Source: Otatea glauca (lineage: Eukaryota > Streptophyta > Magnoliopsida > Poales > Poaceae). Taken from it: DNA of 64,000 bases. Under the pieces are notes generated by a model. The model was given only the letters and a program-made list of their open reading frames with translations, made no database searches and was not told where the DNA came from. Position numbers and translations under genes: made by a program. How positions within the stretch are numbered: position 1 is the stretch's first letter; each line of letters begins with the position of its first letter. Shown piece after piece: positions 12,066 to 23,755 of this stretch. The stretch is taken from positions 45,075,435 to 45,139,434 of the forward strand of contig CM070711.1 of the NCBI GenBank assembly GCA_036346275.1, given 5' to 3'.

Positions 12066-12080
12066 AGGTGGTATCGAGCA
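12066..12080 (+). promoter_or_regulatory. Primer-binding site, tRNA-Met type
   Basis: AGGTGGTATCGAGCA starts two bases after the LTR. It matches the usual plant TGGTATCAGAGC site for initiator tRNA-Met except for a short deletion in the middle, which may impair priming. Confidence 0.7.
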
Positions 12081-13271
12081 TACTTGTTGTAGGTCTTGGC
12101 CTAGATAGTTTGGAGGTGTCTTGAGTGTGTCCAAAATTATTTTCTAAAAAGAAAATCTAAGCTTGACTAATAAAACCCTCTCGACTCATCTCATTCTCTA
12201 CTTCTCGCCTTTGCTAAATTTACCGTTTTACTTGCCGTTTGGGTGGAGAACTTATTCCAAAGTTCTTGTGGAGCGGATGCCGATCGTTCGACCTTTGAGG
12301 AGGCAGTGGCGGCTACGCCATGGAGCTGTGGAGAGTACTTGAGGCGCTTGAGGTTTCTATCGTCCACTTTACCGAGGAGGCGGTGGTCGGTGAATGGTGT
12401 ACACCGAGGATTTATTTGCAAGTTGATCATCTACGCTCGGGAGAGCGAGGAAGCTAGCGGGCCAATCAACATCTCCGCCGAAGATTCTCGACGAGGTTGC
12501 AATTCAGAGGTCGCTCGACTTGCTCTTCGCCGTGTCGCCGCGACTACGCCGACGAGCTTCACGACTCGGTGTCCGACTTCACCAGACGTTCAAGCATGCC
12601 AAGACGACGGATCGAGGAGCGAGTGTGCTCAGCGACGCACCTTGCGAGTTCGCCCTTGCCGGGAGGATCATATGAGAGAGACTACCAGAGCCGGAGGCGT
12701 ATGCGAGGCACTCGAGTAGCAGAGCGAGAGCTCGAGGTGACCCGTGCTTGACCATCGGGATGATCACCGAGTGGAGAGGCCCCGAGGCGATTGAGGACGA
12801 GTGGGAGCGTGACTCGAGAGTTCGAGAGCCGGTGAGGAGTCGAGGAGGATCCAGAGGAGCGAGTGGGAGCCAGAGGGGACGTGACCCGTTGTTGCAGAGG
12901 ACCCGAGAATAGGTCATCGGGATAGGTTTGCTCGATGCCACCCACCCGCCGGTGTATGCGCCGGATCGATCTCACCTGTGGTGGTGGATGAGTGAGTGTC
13001 GACCTTGAGCTGTGTTGAGACTCGAGTGTGAGTCGCGTCTTTAAGTTAGTCTTTACCTTTCTAGTGGACGTTAAGGTTGCGTGTTTAGTTTGCTTCTTTG
13101 TATTCTTTGAGTGTGCGATATGTGTTGCAGAGCTTGTAGGCTTAAATAAGCGACCATACCAAGTTAAATAAAGAATTGTTCAGTTTGGGTATAACCTATC
13201 TCCCGCTTTAGAAATTCTTACTTCTCATCTATGCTACATCTACCTTTCCTAACCTAAGAGGCAATCATCGG
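12081..13271 (+). other. Untranslated leader between primer-binding site and gag
   Basis: About 1.2 kb. GC-rich open frames on both strands (for example 12243-12719) show no gag or other retroviral motif and are probably incidental. A long leader before gag is common in chromoviruses with long LTRs. Confidence 0.5.
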
Positions 13272-14290
13272 ATGGTGAATACTGAGGAAACAACGGTGCT
13301 TTGAAGTGGATGCGTCGAATGACAATCCCAATGATGGAGGCAGCCCTCAACCACCGCCGGTGGACATGCAGAACTGGGAGCATTCCTTGCAAAGACAGAC
13401 TCAAGCGATGCAGACAATGATGCGGCGAGATGCAGAGATGACCAATGCAAAGCGATAAACCACAACAATCCCGCAACTCGGAACAATCATGGTGGACCTC
13501 GACCTATGTCCAAGCTATCGGATTTTATGAGGACTAGGCCACCAACTTTCTCCGAAACGTGAACCCTTTGGAAGCCGATGATTGGCTTAGGACCATTGAG
13601 AAGAAGCGCACATCACTCGGTGTGAGGGCAATGAGAAGGTGCTCTACGCTCTCATCAACTTGAAGGAACCGCCGCGAGAATGGTGGGAGAATTCTCGTGC
13701 CGCTCATGGAGCCCCGCAAGAGATAACACAGGAGGAGTTCACTAATGCTTTCACGATATCATGTCCCGGAGGGAATGATGGATCTTAAGAAGGAGGAGTT
13801 TGAGCTTTGAAGCAAGGAGGCCAACCGGTGGCGAATACGAATAAATTCACTCGATTAGCTCGTTATGCCCCGAGGACGAAGCGACGGATAAAGCTAGGCG
13901 ATCTCGTTTCATGAAGGGACTGAATTCAGATCGCAGTGGGGTGATTACCCACAATTTTCCGGATTTTCGTGAGGTGGTAAATAAGGCTTTAATCCTAGAG
14001 GACAAGCGCAAAGAGCTAGGTGAAACCGTAGCGCTTGATGAACAATCGGGGTGGGCGCCCAAACCATCTACGTTTGAGGATGTCACCCCAAAGAATTTGC
14101 TAGATTTCAACCACCGGTGGGAACAAGACATCAACCCCTACACCTCGCCACGCCAATCGAATTTCGGACCCAGCAGCAAGGCAACAATGCACGGGAGGAA
14201 ATCAAGATGATGCGGTGAAGAGATGCTATACTTGCAATGAGCGTGGCACTTTTCAAATAGGTGTCCATGAAGGAGGCATCACACCGATTC
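13272..14290 (+). pseudogene. gag: gag (capsid/nucleocapsid) of the Tekay-like element, frameshifted
   Basis: Structural protein that would package element RNA. The first ATG, at 13272, gives MVNTEE, close to the usual MVNTR opening of this lineage. Later fragments read MQNWEHSLQRQTQAMQTMM, NPLEADDWLR, EKVLYALINL, RFMKGLNSDRSGVITHNFPD and SWAPKP-like text of the retrotransposon gag domain. A zinc knuckle begins CYTCNERG near 14227 but the rest of the CCHC box is scrambled. Stops and frame changes appear every 50-150 bp. Confidence 0.85.
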
Positions 14291-14379
14291 GTTTCAACAC
14301 TGGGAACAACACCCGCTAAAGCACCAACATCGAGGAAATCGCACCAAGCTGCCGAGCAACGCCGCGATCAACAAAGGCG

Positions 14380-14740
14380 TGGAAGAATCAACCACATCAC
14401 CGATGGAGCTCGAGGAAGCTACGGGCGTCGTCTTGGGTAAGTTCTTGGTCAACTCGACTTTCTGCTTTGTTTGATTACGAGCTTCGCGATTCGCTTGTTT
14501 CTCAAAGTTTTGCAACCAAGAATGGATTTAAAGTGGTGAATCTTAAGTGTGTGCTCTTAGTCCAAGCCCGTGATCCGAGCTTAGATCTAGCCTTGGGTGT
14601 TTGGGAGCTAAGTTGTTTATGGATGGGATAGAATTTCTGAATCTTATCTTGATAGATGCGCAATCCCTAGACGTCATCCTTGGAATGGATTGGCTGTCCA
14701 AGCATAAAGGTCGTTTTAGATTGTGGTAGAAGGATCGTGA
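14380..14740 (+). pseudogene. Aspartic protease region of pol, degenerate
   Basis: Would cleave the polyprotein. GKFLVNST marks the protease start, but the active-site DTGA motif expected just after FD is lost. SLDVILGMDWLSKHKGR, the C-terminal signature of Ty3/gypsy proteases, is clear near 14660-14710. Frames shift between the two motifs. Predicted inactive. Confidence 0.75.
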
Positions 14741-14839
14741 CCTTGGAAGGCCCTAGTGGCAAGAAAGTGGAGTTTCAAGCGACCGATTCGGGACAGGCGA
14801 TTAACGGTCAACGATGTGAAAGCCATCGGCATGGAAGAT

Positions 14840-15780
14840 GTGCGATGAGCGAGAATACCCGGAGGTATTTCGTAAGATTTGCCAGATTGCCACCGATCGT
14901 GATATCGAGTTTGTCATCGAAGTTAGCACTGTGTACAAAGACCGATATCAAAGAGACCATATCGGATGCCTACAAGCGAGTTAGTAGAAATGAAGAAGCG
15001 ATTGAGGAACCGCAAGAGAAAGGTTTCATTAGACCAAGTTCATCGCCGTGGGGAGCCCGGTTTTGTTTGTTCGCAAGAAGGATGGAAGTCTTAGAATGTG
15101 CATCGACTACCGTGCACTTAATGAAGTAACGATCAAGAATAAGTATCCATTGCCCGGGATCGACGACTTATTTGATCGCTTAAGAGGAGCTGAGTTTTCT
15201 CCAAGATAGATCTTCGCTCGTGATACCATCGATTGAAGATCCGAGCAGAGGATGTACCTAAGGCTGCGTTTTCTACGCGATATGGACATTACGAGTTCAC
15301 AGTCATGTCATTCGGATTGACTAATGCCCCAAAGATATTTCATGAACATGATGAATAAAGTCTTCATGGATTACTTGGACAAGTTTGTTGTAGTCTTCAT
15401 AGGCGATATCTTGGTTTACTCAAGACAGAGGAAGAGCATGCGAGAACATCCGAGAATGGTTTTAGGCAGTGCGAGAGCATCAACTATATGCTAAGTTTAG
15501 CAAGTGTGAATTTTGGAAGGAGAAAGTTGAATTTCTCGGTCATGTAATGACTACCAAAGGAGTCATGATTGATCCCAGCAAAGTGGACGCATGTTGCATT
15601 GGGAGCCACCAAGTCCATTACTCAGATTCGTAGTTTTCGAATGGCGGGATATTACCGCCGGTTCATAGAAGGATTCTCGACAATTGCTAAACCCCTTACG
15701 CAGCTTGTTAAAGAAAGAGAAGAAGTTTGCATGGGCGCCGGAGTGCGAGAAAAGTTTCATGGAATTAAAGAAGTTTAACA
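14840..15780 (+). pseudogene. Reverse transcriptase region of pol, broken
   Basis: Would copy element RNA into DNA. Recognisable blocks in different frames are EKGFIRPSSSPWGA, RMCIDYRALNEVTIKNKYPL, KIRAEDVPKAAFSTRYGHYE, TVMSFGLTNAP, VVFIGDILVYS, KFSKCEFWKEKVEFLGHV and AGYYRRFIEGFS (connection domain). The catalytic pair in the FIDDILVYS block reads FIGDILVYS, so the first aspartate is lost. With the frameshifts this makes the enzyme inactive. Confidence 0.88.
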
Positions 15781-16260
15781 ATGACCCCGTATTAGTGTTG
15801 CGGATGTGCGTAATGGATTTGACATTTATCGCGATGCTTCAAGCGTGGCTTGGGATGCGTGTTAATGCAAGAAGGCAAAGTCGTTGCTTATGCGTCGAGA
15901 CAATTAAGACCACATGAAGTGAATTACCCAACGCATGATTTGGAGTTAGCTGTAGTAGTGCATGCTTTAAAGATATGGCGCCATTATCTCATAGGAAATA
16001 GATGTGAGATATATACGGACCATAAGAGTCGAAATACATATTCACTCAATCGACTGAATATGAGGCAGCGAAGATGGCTTGAGCTAATTAAGGATTATAA
16101 TGTGGGAATCCATTATCATCCCGAAAAGCCAATGTGGTGGCAGATGCCCCGAGTCGAAAAAGCCATAAGCGCAAATGCATTGTCAATGGAGGATCAACGA
16201 ATTATGCAAGGAATTTCAGAGGTTAAGATTGGAGGTCGTTCGCAAGGAATGATAGTGCGC
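15781..16260 (+). pseudogene. RNase H region of pol
   Basis: Degrades the RNA strand of the RNA-DNA hybrid. GCVLMQEGKVVAYASRQLRP, NYPTHDLELAVVVHALKIWR and CEIYTDHKS are the standard Ty3/gypsy RNase H blocks, in one frame from 15850. Frameshifts follow near 16030, where a KYIFTQ-like continuation is expected. Confidence 0.85.
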
Positions 16261-16399
16261 TAGAAGTAAAACCAACATTAGAGGATCGATTAGAGAAGGT
16301 CAACAAGATGACGATAAAATTTCAAAAATCAAGGCTAAAAGGAAGAAGGCCTAGCCATAGATTTCACTGACGAACAAGGAACTATGTTCTTCAAAGGCC

Positions 16400-17672
16400 G
16401 AATTTGTGTGCCGGATAAAAGGAATTAAAACAATTGATTCTTGAGGAAGCGCATGATTCAAAGTACTCAATTCATCCAGAAGTGCTAAAATGTACCAGAT
16501 TTGAAGGAGAGATTCGTGGCCAAAATGAAGCGTGAAGTGGTGAGCATGTTGCATTATGCGACGTGTCGAGAGTAAAGGCTATGCACCAAAGACCCATTTG
16601 GGTTGTTGCAACCGTTGAAAATTCGGAATGGAAGTGGGAGGAAATCGGGATGGATTTTATCACCGTTTACCTAAGACTCGAAAGGTTACGATTCCATTTG
16701 GGTTATCGTGGATCGTCTAACCAAGGTCGCTCATTTCATCCCGAGAAAGACCACTTACTCGGAGATCGTTTGGCGTAATCTGTACATGTCGAGGATTGTA
16801 TGTTTGCATGGAGTGCCAAAGAAGATTGTGTCGCATGAGGTACCCAATTTACCTCAAGGTTTTGGAATAAGTTGCATGAAGCAATGGGAACCCGTCTCAA
16901 TTTCAATCTAAAGATATCACCCGCAGCATGATGGTCGGTCGAAAGAGTAAATCGATCTTAGAGGATATGTTGAGAGCTTGTGCCTTAGCTTACGCTACGA
17001 CATGGGATAAATGTTTGCCATATGCGAGTTCAGATTACAATAATAGTTATCAAGCTAGCCTACAAATGTCACCGCTCGAGGCATTGTATGGACGTGCTTT
17101 TGTCGACTCCATTGAATTGGAACGAGACAGGAGAACGTTTGGTGTTTGGGCGGATATCCTCGAAGAGGCGTAAAGTCAAGTAGCAATGATCGAGAGAGAT
17201 TAAAGATAGCACACCAAGGCAGAAAAGCTACGCCGATAATCGTCGTCGAGATTTGAGTTTTGAACGAGAAGATCATGTGTACCTCGTGGTTACCCTCTTA
17301 AGGGCGTTAAGAGATTTCACGTTAAAGGAAGCTTGCACCAAGATATGTCGGTCCGCTCAAGATTACGAGCCGTCGAGGAGAGGTAGCTTATCGATTAGAG
17401 TTGCCTCGGTCATTGGCGTGGAGTGCATGATGTATTCCATGTATCGCAGCCTTAAGAAGTGTCTCAGAGTGCCAGCAGAGCAAGCCCGTTGGAGGCAATA
17501 GAGTGCAAGAAGATTTGACTTATAAAGAGCAACCAATGTAATTTTGATGTTGTGGGCGCAAGACCGAAACAAGTCTATTCGCTTTGCAGAGTTCATGGAG
17601 CAATCATTCGAAAGTGAAGCCACTTGGGAGCGAGAAGAAGAATTGAAGTCGAAATTCGAACCTATTCTCTAG
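16400..17672 (+). pseudogene. Integrase and chromodomain-like tail of pol, broken
   Basis: Would insert the cDNA. Fragments in several frames are KWEEIGMDFIT, VDRLTKVAHFIPRKTTYS, LYMSRIVCLHGVPKKIVS, SYQASLQMSPLEALYGR and, at the end, EATWEREEELKSKFEPIL before a TAG at 17670-17672. The final motif is the chromodomain end of Tekay/Del chromoviruses, which directs insertion into heterochromatin. The HHCC zinc region is poorly preserved. Confidence 0.85.
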
Positions 17673-17699
17673 TTAGCCCCAATCTCGGCCGAGATTCAT

Positions 17700-17711
17700 A
17701 AGGGGGAGGTT
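17700..17711 (+). promoter_or_regulatory. Polypurine tract
   Basis: AAGGGGGAGG lies directly before the 3' LTR and would prime plus-strand DNA synthesis. Confidence 0.8.
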
Positions 17712-20700
17712 TGTAACATCCCAAAATTTGGCTTAATTAAGTTTTTGTTGTTTAAAAGTGCATTTGTGATTTTCTCGAATTTATTTGGATTTTTCTGGAT
17801 TTATTTGAATTAAATGTTATTTTGGGTTTATTGCTTTTTATTCAAAAGTATTTAAATCTGTGCAAAGTCAAAATAAAGTTTTGTCAAAATATTTTATTTA
17901 AGTCGAGAATGTCTCAAAGTATTTTGAGATTTTTCTTGGAATTTTCTGATTATTTTATTGCCTAAAACAAATTAAAGGAATTTTGGAATTAGTTTAATTG
18001 GAAAAACTGTTAAAAAATCTTTTGAGCAGTGTTGGGCCGAGCCCAACAACATGGCGTCAGAAACCAGCGTCGGTGCGGCCGGTCGGCCGCTGGCCGTCGC
18101 GAGGAAACCCTAGATCGGCGACCGTTCATCGCGATCCAATGGCCCGCAGAGGGCGCGTGTGTGTCGCGCGTTTTAGCCGTCGGATCTGGACACGCGCCGC
18201 AACGCCGCTTGTCGTCTCCGATCTGGACTCGGAGTTCATCGCCGTGACGCCGCGGACTCTTTCGCCGCGTGGAGCGCGGACGCCGAGGCTATAAAGGAGG
18301 GGTAGCGCCGAGGTTCGCAAGCCGCCGCATCTTTTGGGTGGAAAGTTTCGCGAGCAATCAGAGAACGTCGCCGCAAGCTCGCCGGAGTTGAAGTCCGCAC
18401 GCCGGTTTTTGCTCAAGCACGCCGCCGGTTCGTCGGTTTTCGCGTGTGGACTCGAGATCTGGACTCACCGCGCCGCGCCGACTACTTCTACCTCACTCGC
18501 CGAGACGCGCCAAACGCCGCCGCCTTGGTCTTCGCCTTCAAGTCCGGTAAGACTCACCGTCGCGCCGCCATCATTTGGACCAGAGCTCGGAAGCCGTCGG
18601 ATCTAGATTGGATGGTCGATGCGTTGCCACGCCGCCGCGATTGATGACCGTCCGTCGGGTTTCGCTCGGATCGATCGAACCGCTGGGTTGAGCTAATCGC
18701 AGACGGCCACGCGTGTCGGGCCGGTGCCGAAGGCGTCGTGAGCCGAGTCTACCGTAAGCCAAGACGAGTTCAGACTCGATCCATGCGCCGAGGACACGTG
18801 TCGGCGTGGGATTGGCCGAGACGATCTTGGACGCCATGCTTGCGCTCATAATTACATTTTCAATTGGAAAATATTCCGATTGGAAATTCCGTGATGATGA
18901 CGTCATCATGAGGTCACGCTGACGTCATAAATCGATTTTCAGATAAAAATAAATCTGTTAATTCGTATTTTCGATTTTCGATTTGAGATTTATTTCAAAC
19001 TTCAAAAGGCTATATCTTTTGCATCGTAACTCGAATTGAGTGATTCCAGTTTATAAAAATTTGTAAAATTGAGATCTATTTAATGGTGAATTTTAATTGA
19101 TTTTTGGAGTTCAATTGCTCTCTGTTTTGGCATTTATTTGCTTTTCTCTTTAGACGCGTGAGACGTTGAATTGTGCGACGCTTGGAGGAAGATCAAGCAA
19201 CCCAAGAGCAAGCTTCAGATCAAGATCAGGACCTATTCCAAGGCAAGTTGTGCTTTGATCATGTTGAACCCATGTTTATAAAATTGCTATGTTTGTTTTA
19301 CAATATTGCATATATTTCAAATATACAATTGTTTCAAATTAGATTGGGTTTAGCTAAAATACCAGATTGATCTATACCCTACCTTGTCATTATATGCCAT
19401 GAACCATTGTCACCCTAGATTGGTTTAATATAGTTGATTAATAATTATGATCAACATTGGAGGTTAGACCGTATTAGTTGCTTAGCCATGCCACGTCATC
19501 ACATGTGTCAGAATCATTGTTAATTAATCTTGATTAACGGAATATGGAACAATGTTATGAACTTGTGTGTCATGTGGGATCACACGACGAGATTGAGTTG
19601 TTGTGGCGAGTCATGTCACGCAACGATGTTGAATTGTTGATGGCACGTGGTGCTTGGTAATCAACCGGGTGATGATAACTTAGATTGGGGCAAGTGGCAA
19701 GGGGCAGGAGGCCAAGGTGGGCCCGATGGGCGATGGTATGTGGAAGTCTTGCCTTGATCACACTAAGGACTTAACCTTGCAAGCCTTTGACTGAGTCAAT
19801 CATGCAACCACATGTCCGTATGGGCCACTTAGTGAGTAATTTGCAAAGTCTTAATTTTGATACTATCGTGGTGGTGTGAGTTCCGGGTCGTGGTGTAATT
19901 CACATGGCGCAAGAGGGGGCCCCGGATGTGAGTTTATGCACCGCCAATTGTTGAAACCTTAGCGGTAGTATCGGGTTAAGATAGAGCATTGTAAAGGCTT
20001 TGTTATAATCTCTCGCCTTTGTGGTGTTTGGTTGTATCACGGGTAAAGTGCATAACCTCCGCAGAGTGTGAAACTATTCGGATAGCCGTGCGCAGTATTG
20101 AGCAATGCTCGGAATTACTGATTAAGGGTTAGCTTAATTAATTGGACAACTTGGTTGGGATGGCGGAATGCCATGTGGAAGATGGAATTTAACTTAGGAT
20201 TGGAAACTTGGTTTACTTGAGAAATACTGAATTTATTTATTATCGTTATTTGTTTTACATCCTTTACAATCTATATATCAGATTCGTTCATAAATGTCGC
20301 TTATTGCAAAATAGCCATGATAGCCTATCCATTGGAATAAGCCTTGCATATAGATACATGGAATTGCATTCATGCACAACTTGTTGAGTGCTTTAAGTAC
20401 TCACCCTTGCCAAACAACAATAATCAACAGTTGAAGAATCTACACGTGTTGGAAGATGAAGTCCAAGAAGACACGAGTCATTAGGGTCCGAGCCTTGTCG
20501 GTTTGCTGTGGTGGTGATGAGCTACCTACGCTTCTACTTTCCGCCGCTTAATTATTAGTTTATATTTTGGTCTTGCCTGCGTGGCTTAATAATGTAAGTT
20601 GGTCATAAGATCATACATTTAGTTATATCAATAAATGAACTATTATTCTATTATCGTTGTGTATGATGTGATATGTACCAATGTTAAGTGTGTGCACTAG

Positions 20701-20761
20701 CGCTGATCCCGGAATAGTGCAAGAACACAAGTGGGTTGAATCGCTGGATTCGGTCCTTACA
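17712..20761 (+). repeat. 3' LTR of the Tekay-like element
   Basis: TGTAACATCCC to TTACA, about 3050 bp, followed by GAGCT. Long stretches (for example 19170-19680 against 10460-10970) are almost identical to the 5' LTR. The GC-rich block differs by many 1-3 bp insertions and deletions. Confidence 0.92.
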
Positions 20762-20766
20762 GAGCT

Positions 20767-20915
20767 CTAGCTCCTCCCGTGCTCCTGAGGTGCGGCAGGC
20801 GTCTGCTGTCGTGCTAGCCACCTGCTGCCACGCCTTCCGCGGTGTGGAAGGGGATAGATGTGCAAATTCATTCGGAAGGGAGCCAATTTTGCAAAAAGAA
20901 AAAAAAGAGGAGAGG
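20767..20915. mobile_element. MULE-like MITE, right half
   Basis: Continues the MITE interrupted at 8988. The text GTGCAAATTCATTCGGAAGGG and CCAATTTTGC pairs as an inverted complement with 8790-8840. Confidence 0.6.
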
Positions 20916-21058
20916 CTAGAAAAGTGATCACTTCCAAGAAAATCTCCATCGGCTATGGCTAAGGATCAGCTAAAGACGAACATCATGTCACCATTAGGGG
21001 TATAAGTGGATGTGGGATGTTCGCTAGCCCGCTAAATCCGTCCCGCAATAAACTATAA

Positions 21059-22060
21059 TTGGTCACCGGCGGAACAACTTCTAAGTTAAGTGGACGCCCG
21101 CGTAGCCCGTCTTATCCCAATCCTCATCTTTGTCATACTCCCCTTCAATCCATGCGGTGCCCGAAGTCGAGCCTGCAGAGGGGGCTAGGCAACGTGTGGA
21201 TTGTTGGCGTGTCCGCGCTGGTGTGTGTGGTAGTGGTGCTGGTGCTGATGAGGCGGTGGATGCTACGGGCGCGACAGGACATGGAGCAAGACGGCTTGCT
21301 GACATCGCCGGCGTCCAGCTCATCCTATGACGTGACGAGCTTCCACAAGCTAAGCTTCGACCAGCACAAGATCGTGGAGGTGCTCATCGACAAGAACATC
21401 TTTGGCCACGATTGCTCCGAGATGGTGTATAGGATCAAACTGAGCAGCTGCGAGCTAGTGGCGGTGAAGAAGCTGTGGGTGTCACGGCAGTCCAAGGAGC
21501 ACCAGAACGGCGGCGGGGCAGCCTGGACTTCGAGCTGCGCACGGAAGTGGAGACGCTGGGCAGCATCTGGCACAAGAACATTGTGAAGCTCTACTGCTGC
21601 TACTTCGGCACCGAGAGCAACCTGCTAGTGTACAAGTACATGCCCGCTGGAAACCTGTGGGACGTGCTGCATGGCGGCTGGGGGGTTCCTGGACTAGCCG
21701 ACGCGCCACCGCTTGGCACTCGGCATCGCGCAGGGCCTCGCGTACCTCCACCACGACCTCATGTTCCCAATTGTCAACTGCGATCACTATGACCATCATC
21801 GGCACCAACGGCTACCTCTCGTGCCATGTAATTAACCCCCTTACTAATAATCATCATGCATGCATGGATCGATCGTCATTGTGTTTGTTTATCCGTGCTT
21901 CAATTGCATCACTCGATTCATCGGCTGATCATGCATGCAGAGTACACCTACTCATCTAAGACATTAGCAGCAGCGGCGAGCACCGCTCGTGGTAGTCGTG
22001 CCCTCCGTGTAGGAGTTCACCAAGGACCGCACTGAGCTCCTGTGAAACTTCTGCGTGATT
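21059..22060 (+). pseudogene. CEPR1-like LRR receptor kinase, C-terminal part, pseudogene
   Basis: Fragment of a plasma-membrane LRR receptor-like kinase of the CEPR1/XIP1 type (receptors for CEP peptides). The transmembrane segment VWIVGVSALVCVVVVLVLMRR is followed by RAR, then TSFHKLSFDQHKIVEVLIDK, a degenerate glycine loop, VAVKKLW with the ATP-binding lysine, and (one frame over) LRTEVETLGS, KNIVKLYCCY and LVYKYMPAGNLWDVLHGG. A TAG interrupts the frame at FLD-PTRHR. ALGIAQGLAYLHHDLMFPIV then runs straight into TIIGTNGYL, so the HRD catalytic loop and DFG motif are deleted. GT at about 21829 and AG before GAGTACACCTACTC near 21942 keep the kinase-domain intron. No LRRs are present. Confidence 0.85.
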
Positions 22061-22269
22061 GGCAAGCAACCCACTTAACCCACAAACACAATAGACCAAC
22101 ACAACGTTAGCTCGCAAAACACTTTGCGGCTCGTGCGGGCGTCTGCGGGCTGGCCGTGAGCAATCCCACTTTCATCCTGAGTCACCATGCGATCGAGTTG
22201 GAGGTCGTACTGCTGCAGCGACCAGCCGCTAGGTCAGGAAGCCTCATTATATTTGGCCTTTTACATATT
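22061..22269. other. Spacer, no gene seen
   Basis: GC-moderate sequence after the kinase pseudogene. No motif I can assign. Confidence 0.4.
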
Positions 22270-22640
22270 TTTATTTCACTTTTGGCTCCCTTTCAAACCA
22301 AATTACAAATCTAGTCTCCTTCTCGATCGCGGAAGCATCGGCAGGTGACATGCATCGCCTATTGCACCCCCTACCTTGAAAGGTTCCTACTTGAGCTCGA
22401 GTATTGCAGCGGGTTCTTACCGAGCTCGAGTACCGCGTACCTCATGTTGTTGAGCTTGGGTATCGCGGTAGCTTGTCCTGCCAAGTTCGAGTACCACGGT
22501 AGCTCGTCTATCACGGTGGATGTAGTGCCAGTGACTATCTGCTGTCGGGGAGTGCTGATGCTTCTGCGATTAAGAAGAAGACTATATTTGCAGTTTCATT
22601 CGGTAGAGGGCCAAAAGTGAAAAACAAGTGTGCATCTGGG
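22270..22640. mobile_element. MULE-like MITE, second copy of the family
   Basis: Left end TTTCACTTTTGGCTCCC then CAAATCTAGTCTCCTTCTC. Right end, inverted, TTTCACTTTTGGCCCTC then CAAATATAGTCTTCTTCTT. The arms are about 60 bp with some mismatches. The middle repeats GAGCTCGAGTACCGCG-like text. The arms also resemble the split MITE at 8763 / 20915. Exact ends and target duplication are uncertain. Confidence 0.55.
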
Positions 22641-23028
22641 GCTATACATGCAACCGTGCGTTCGCGTGAACCGTTAGGTTCTAGCGATGCATTGATCTTA
22701 GCCGTCGATTATATATTTGATCCTAAGTGTCTCTTATGGCTGCACTAGCGAATCCTCCTCCTCCTTACTCCTGATAGATCGATGCAGGATAACTACTAAA
22801 GTACTGGTTCTACAATGGAGGAGGAGCCTCTCTCCCTCTCGCCGCCGGCAAGATCGGCACTTGAGGGGAGGGGAGACTACTCGGTCTGTCCTCGGTCGCA
22901 GCGAGTAGTAGTGAAGGATTTAGTACGATCTAACTTGGGGATCCATATAAATAGATGGATTCTAGCATTTCTTTAGTTTATGGACGAAAATTTGATGGAT
23001 GATCATACGAGGACACAAACCAAACACA
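22641..23028. other. Spacer before CACTA element A
   Basis: No gene or repeat recognised. TCG at 23029-23031 is the left target duplication of element A. Confidence 0.4.
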
Positions 23029-23046
23029 TCGCACTACACTAAAAAA

Positions 23047-23420
23047 CGTCATCAGTGGCGGTTCATAACCGCCATCAGTGGCGGTTATTGAACCGCCACA
23101 GATATAGTGCCACTGATAATCGAGGATTATCAGTGGCGGTTTTCTAACCGCCATAGAGATAAGTGTTATCGTGGCGGTTCTACACCAACCGCCACGAGAT
23201 AACAATACTATACGTGGCGGTTCTATCCACCAACCGCCACAGATAACTACACTATACGTGGCGGTTCTTTCTACAACCGCCACGAGATAACAATATTATA
23301 CGTGGCGGTTCTTCCCACCAACCGCCACAGATAACTATATTATACGTGGCGGTTCTCTACACCAACCGCCACAGATCTATATTATACGTGGCGGTTCTAT
23401 CCACCAACCGCCACGTATAG
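23047..23420. repeat. Left terminal array of element A
   Basis: About eight pairs of facing GTGGCGGTT and AACCGCCAC motifs spaced about 20-60 bp, many ending AGATAA or GATAA. Each pair can form a small hairpin. Likely binding sites for the element's TnpA-like protein. Confidence 0.85.
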
Positions 23421-23489
23421 TACGACCGAAAAATAAAAAGCTGCATTTTGGGCTAGCCTCGAGTGTTGCTAGCCATGCCCTCGAAACAT

Positions 23490-23755
23490 ATAATACATCA
23501 ATCACAGATTTTGCATACACACGATTACAATGTACAACAATCACAGATTTCGCATATACACAACTACAATATAATACATCAATCACAATTGCAATTTTGC
23601 ATATGCACAATTATAATGTACAACAATCACAGATTTTGCATATACACAACTACAATATAATACATCAATCACAATTACATATAATACATCAATCACAATT
23701 ACAATCACAGATTTTGCATATCACAATTACAATATACACAATTACAATGTACAAT
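23490..23755. repeat. AT-rich minisatellite inside element A
   Basis: Repeats of ATACATCAATCACA, TTTTGCATATACACAA and TACAATGTACAACAATCACA in a higher-order pattern. It lies in the 3' flank of the second gene. Short frames here are repeat artefacts. Confidence 0.7.

Larger units (their letters stand above)
8989..20761 (+). mobile_element. Ty3/gypsy LTR retrotransposon, Tekay-like chromovirus
   Basis: Two direct LTRs of about 3.05 kb, both starting TGTAACATCCC and ending TTACA, are flanked by the 5-bp duplication GAGCT (8984-8988 and 20762-20766). Between them lie a primer-binding site, gag, protease, reverse transcriptase, RNase H, integrase, a chromodomain-like C-terminus and a polypurine tract, in the order typical of Ty3/gypsy. 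The C-terminal motif EATWEREEEL points to the Tekay/Del chromovirus lineage. Every coding part is broken by several frameshifts or stops, so the copy cannot move by itself. Confidence 0.93.
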
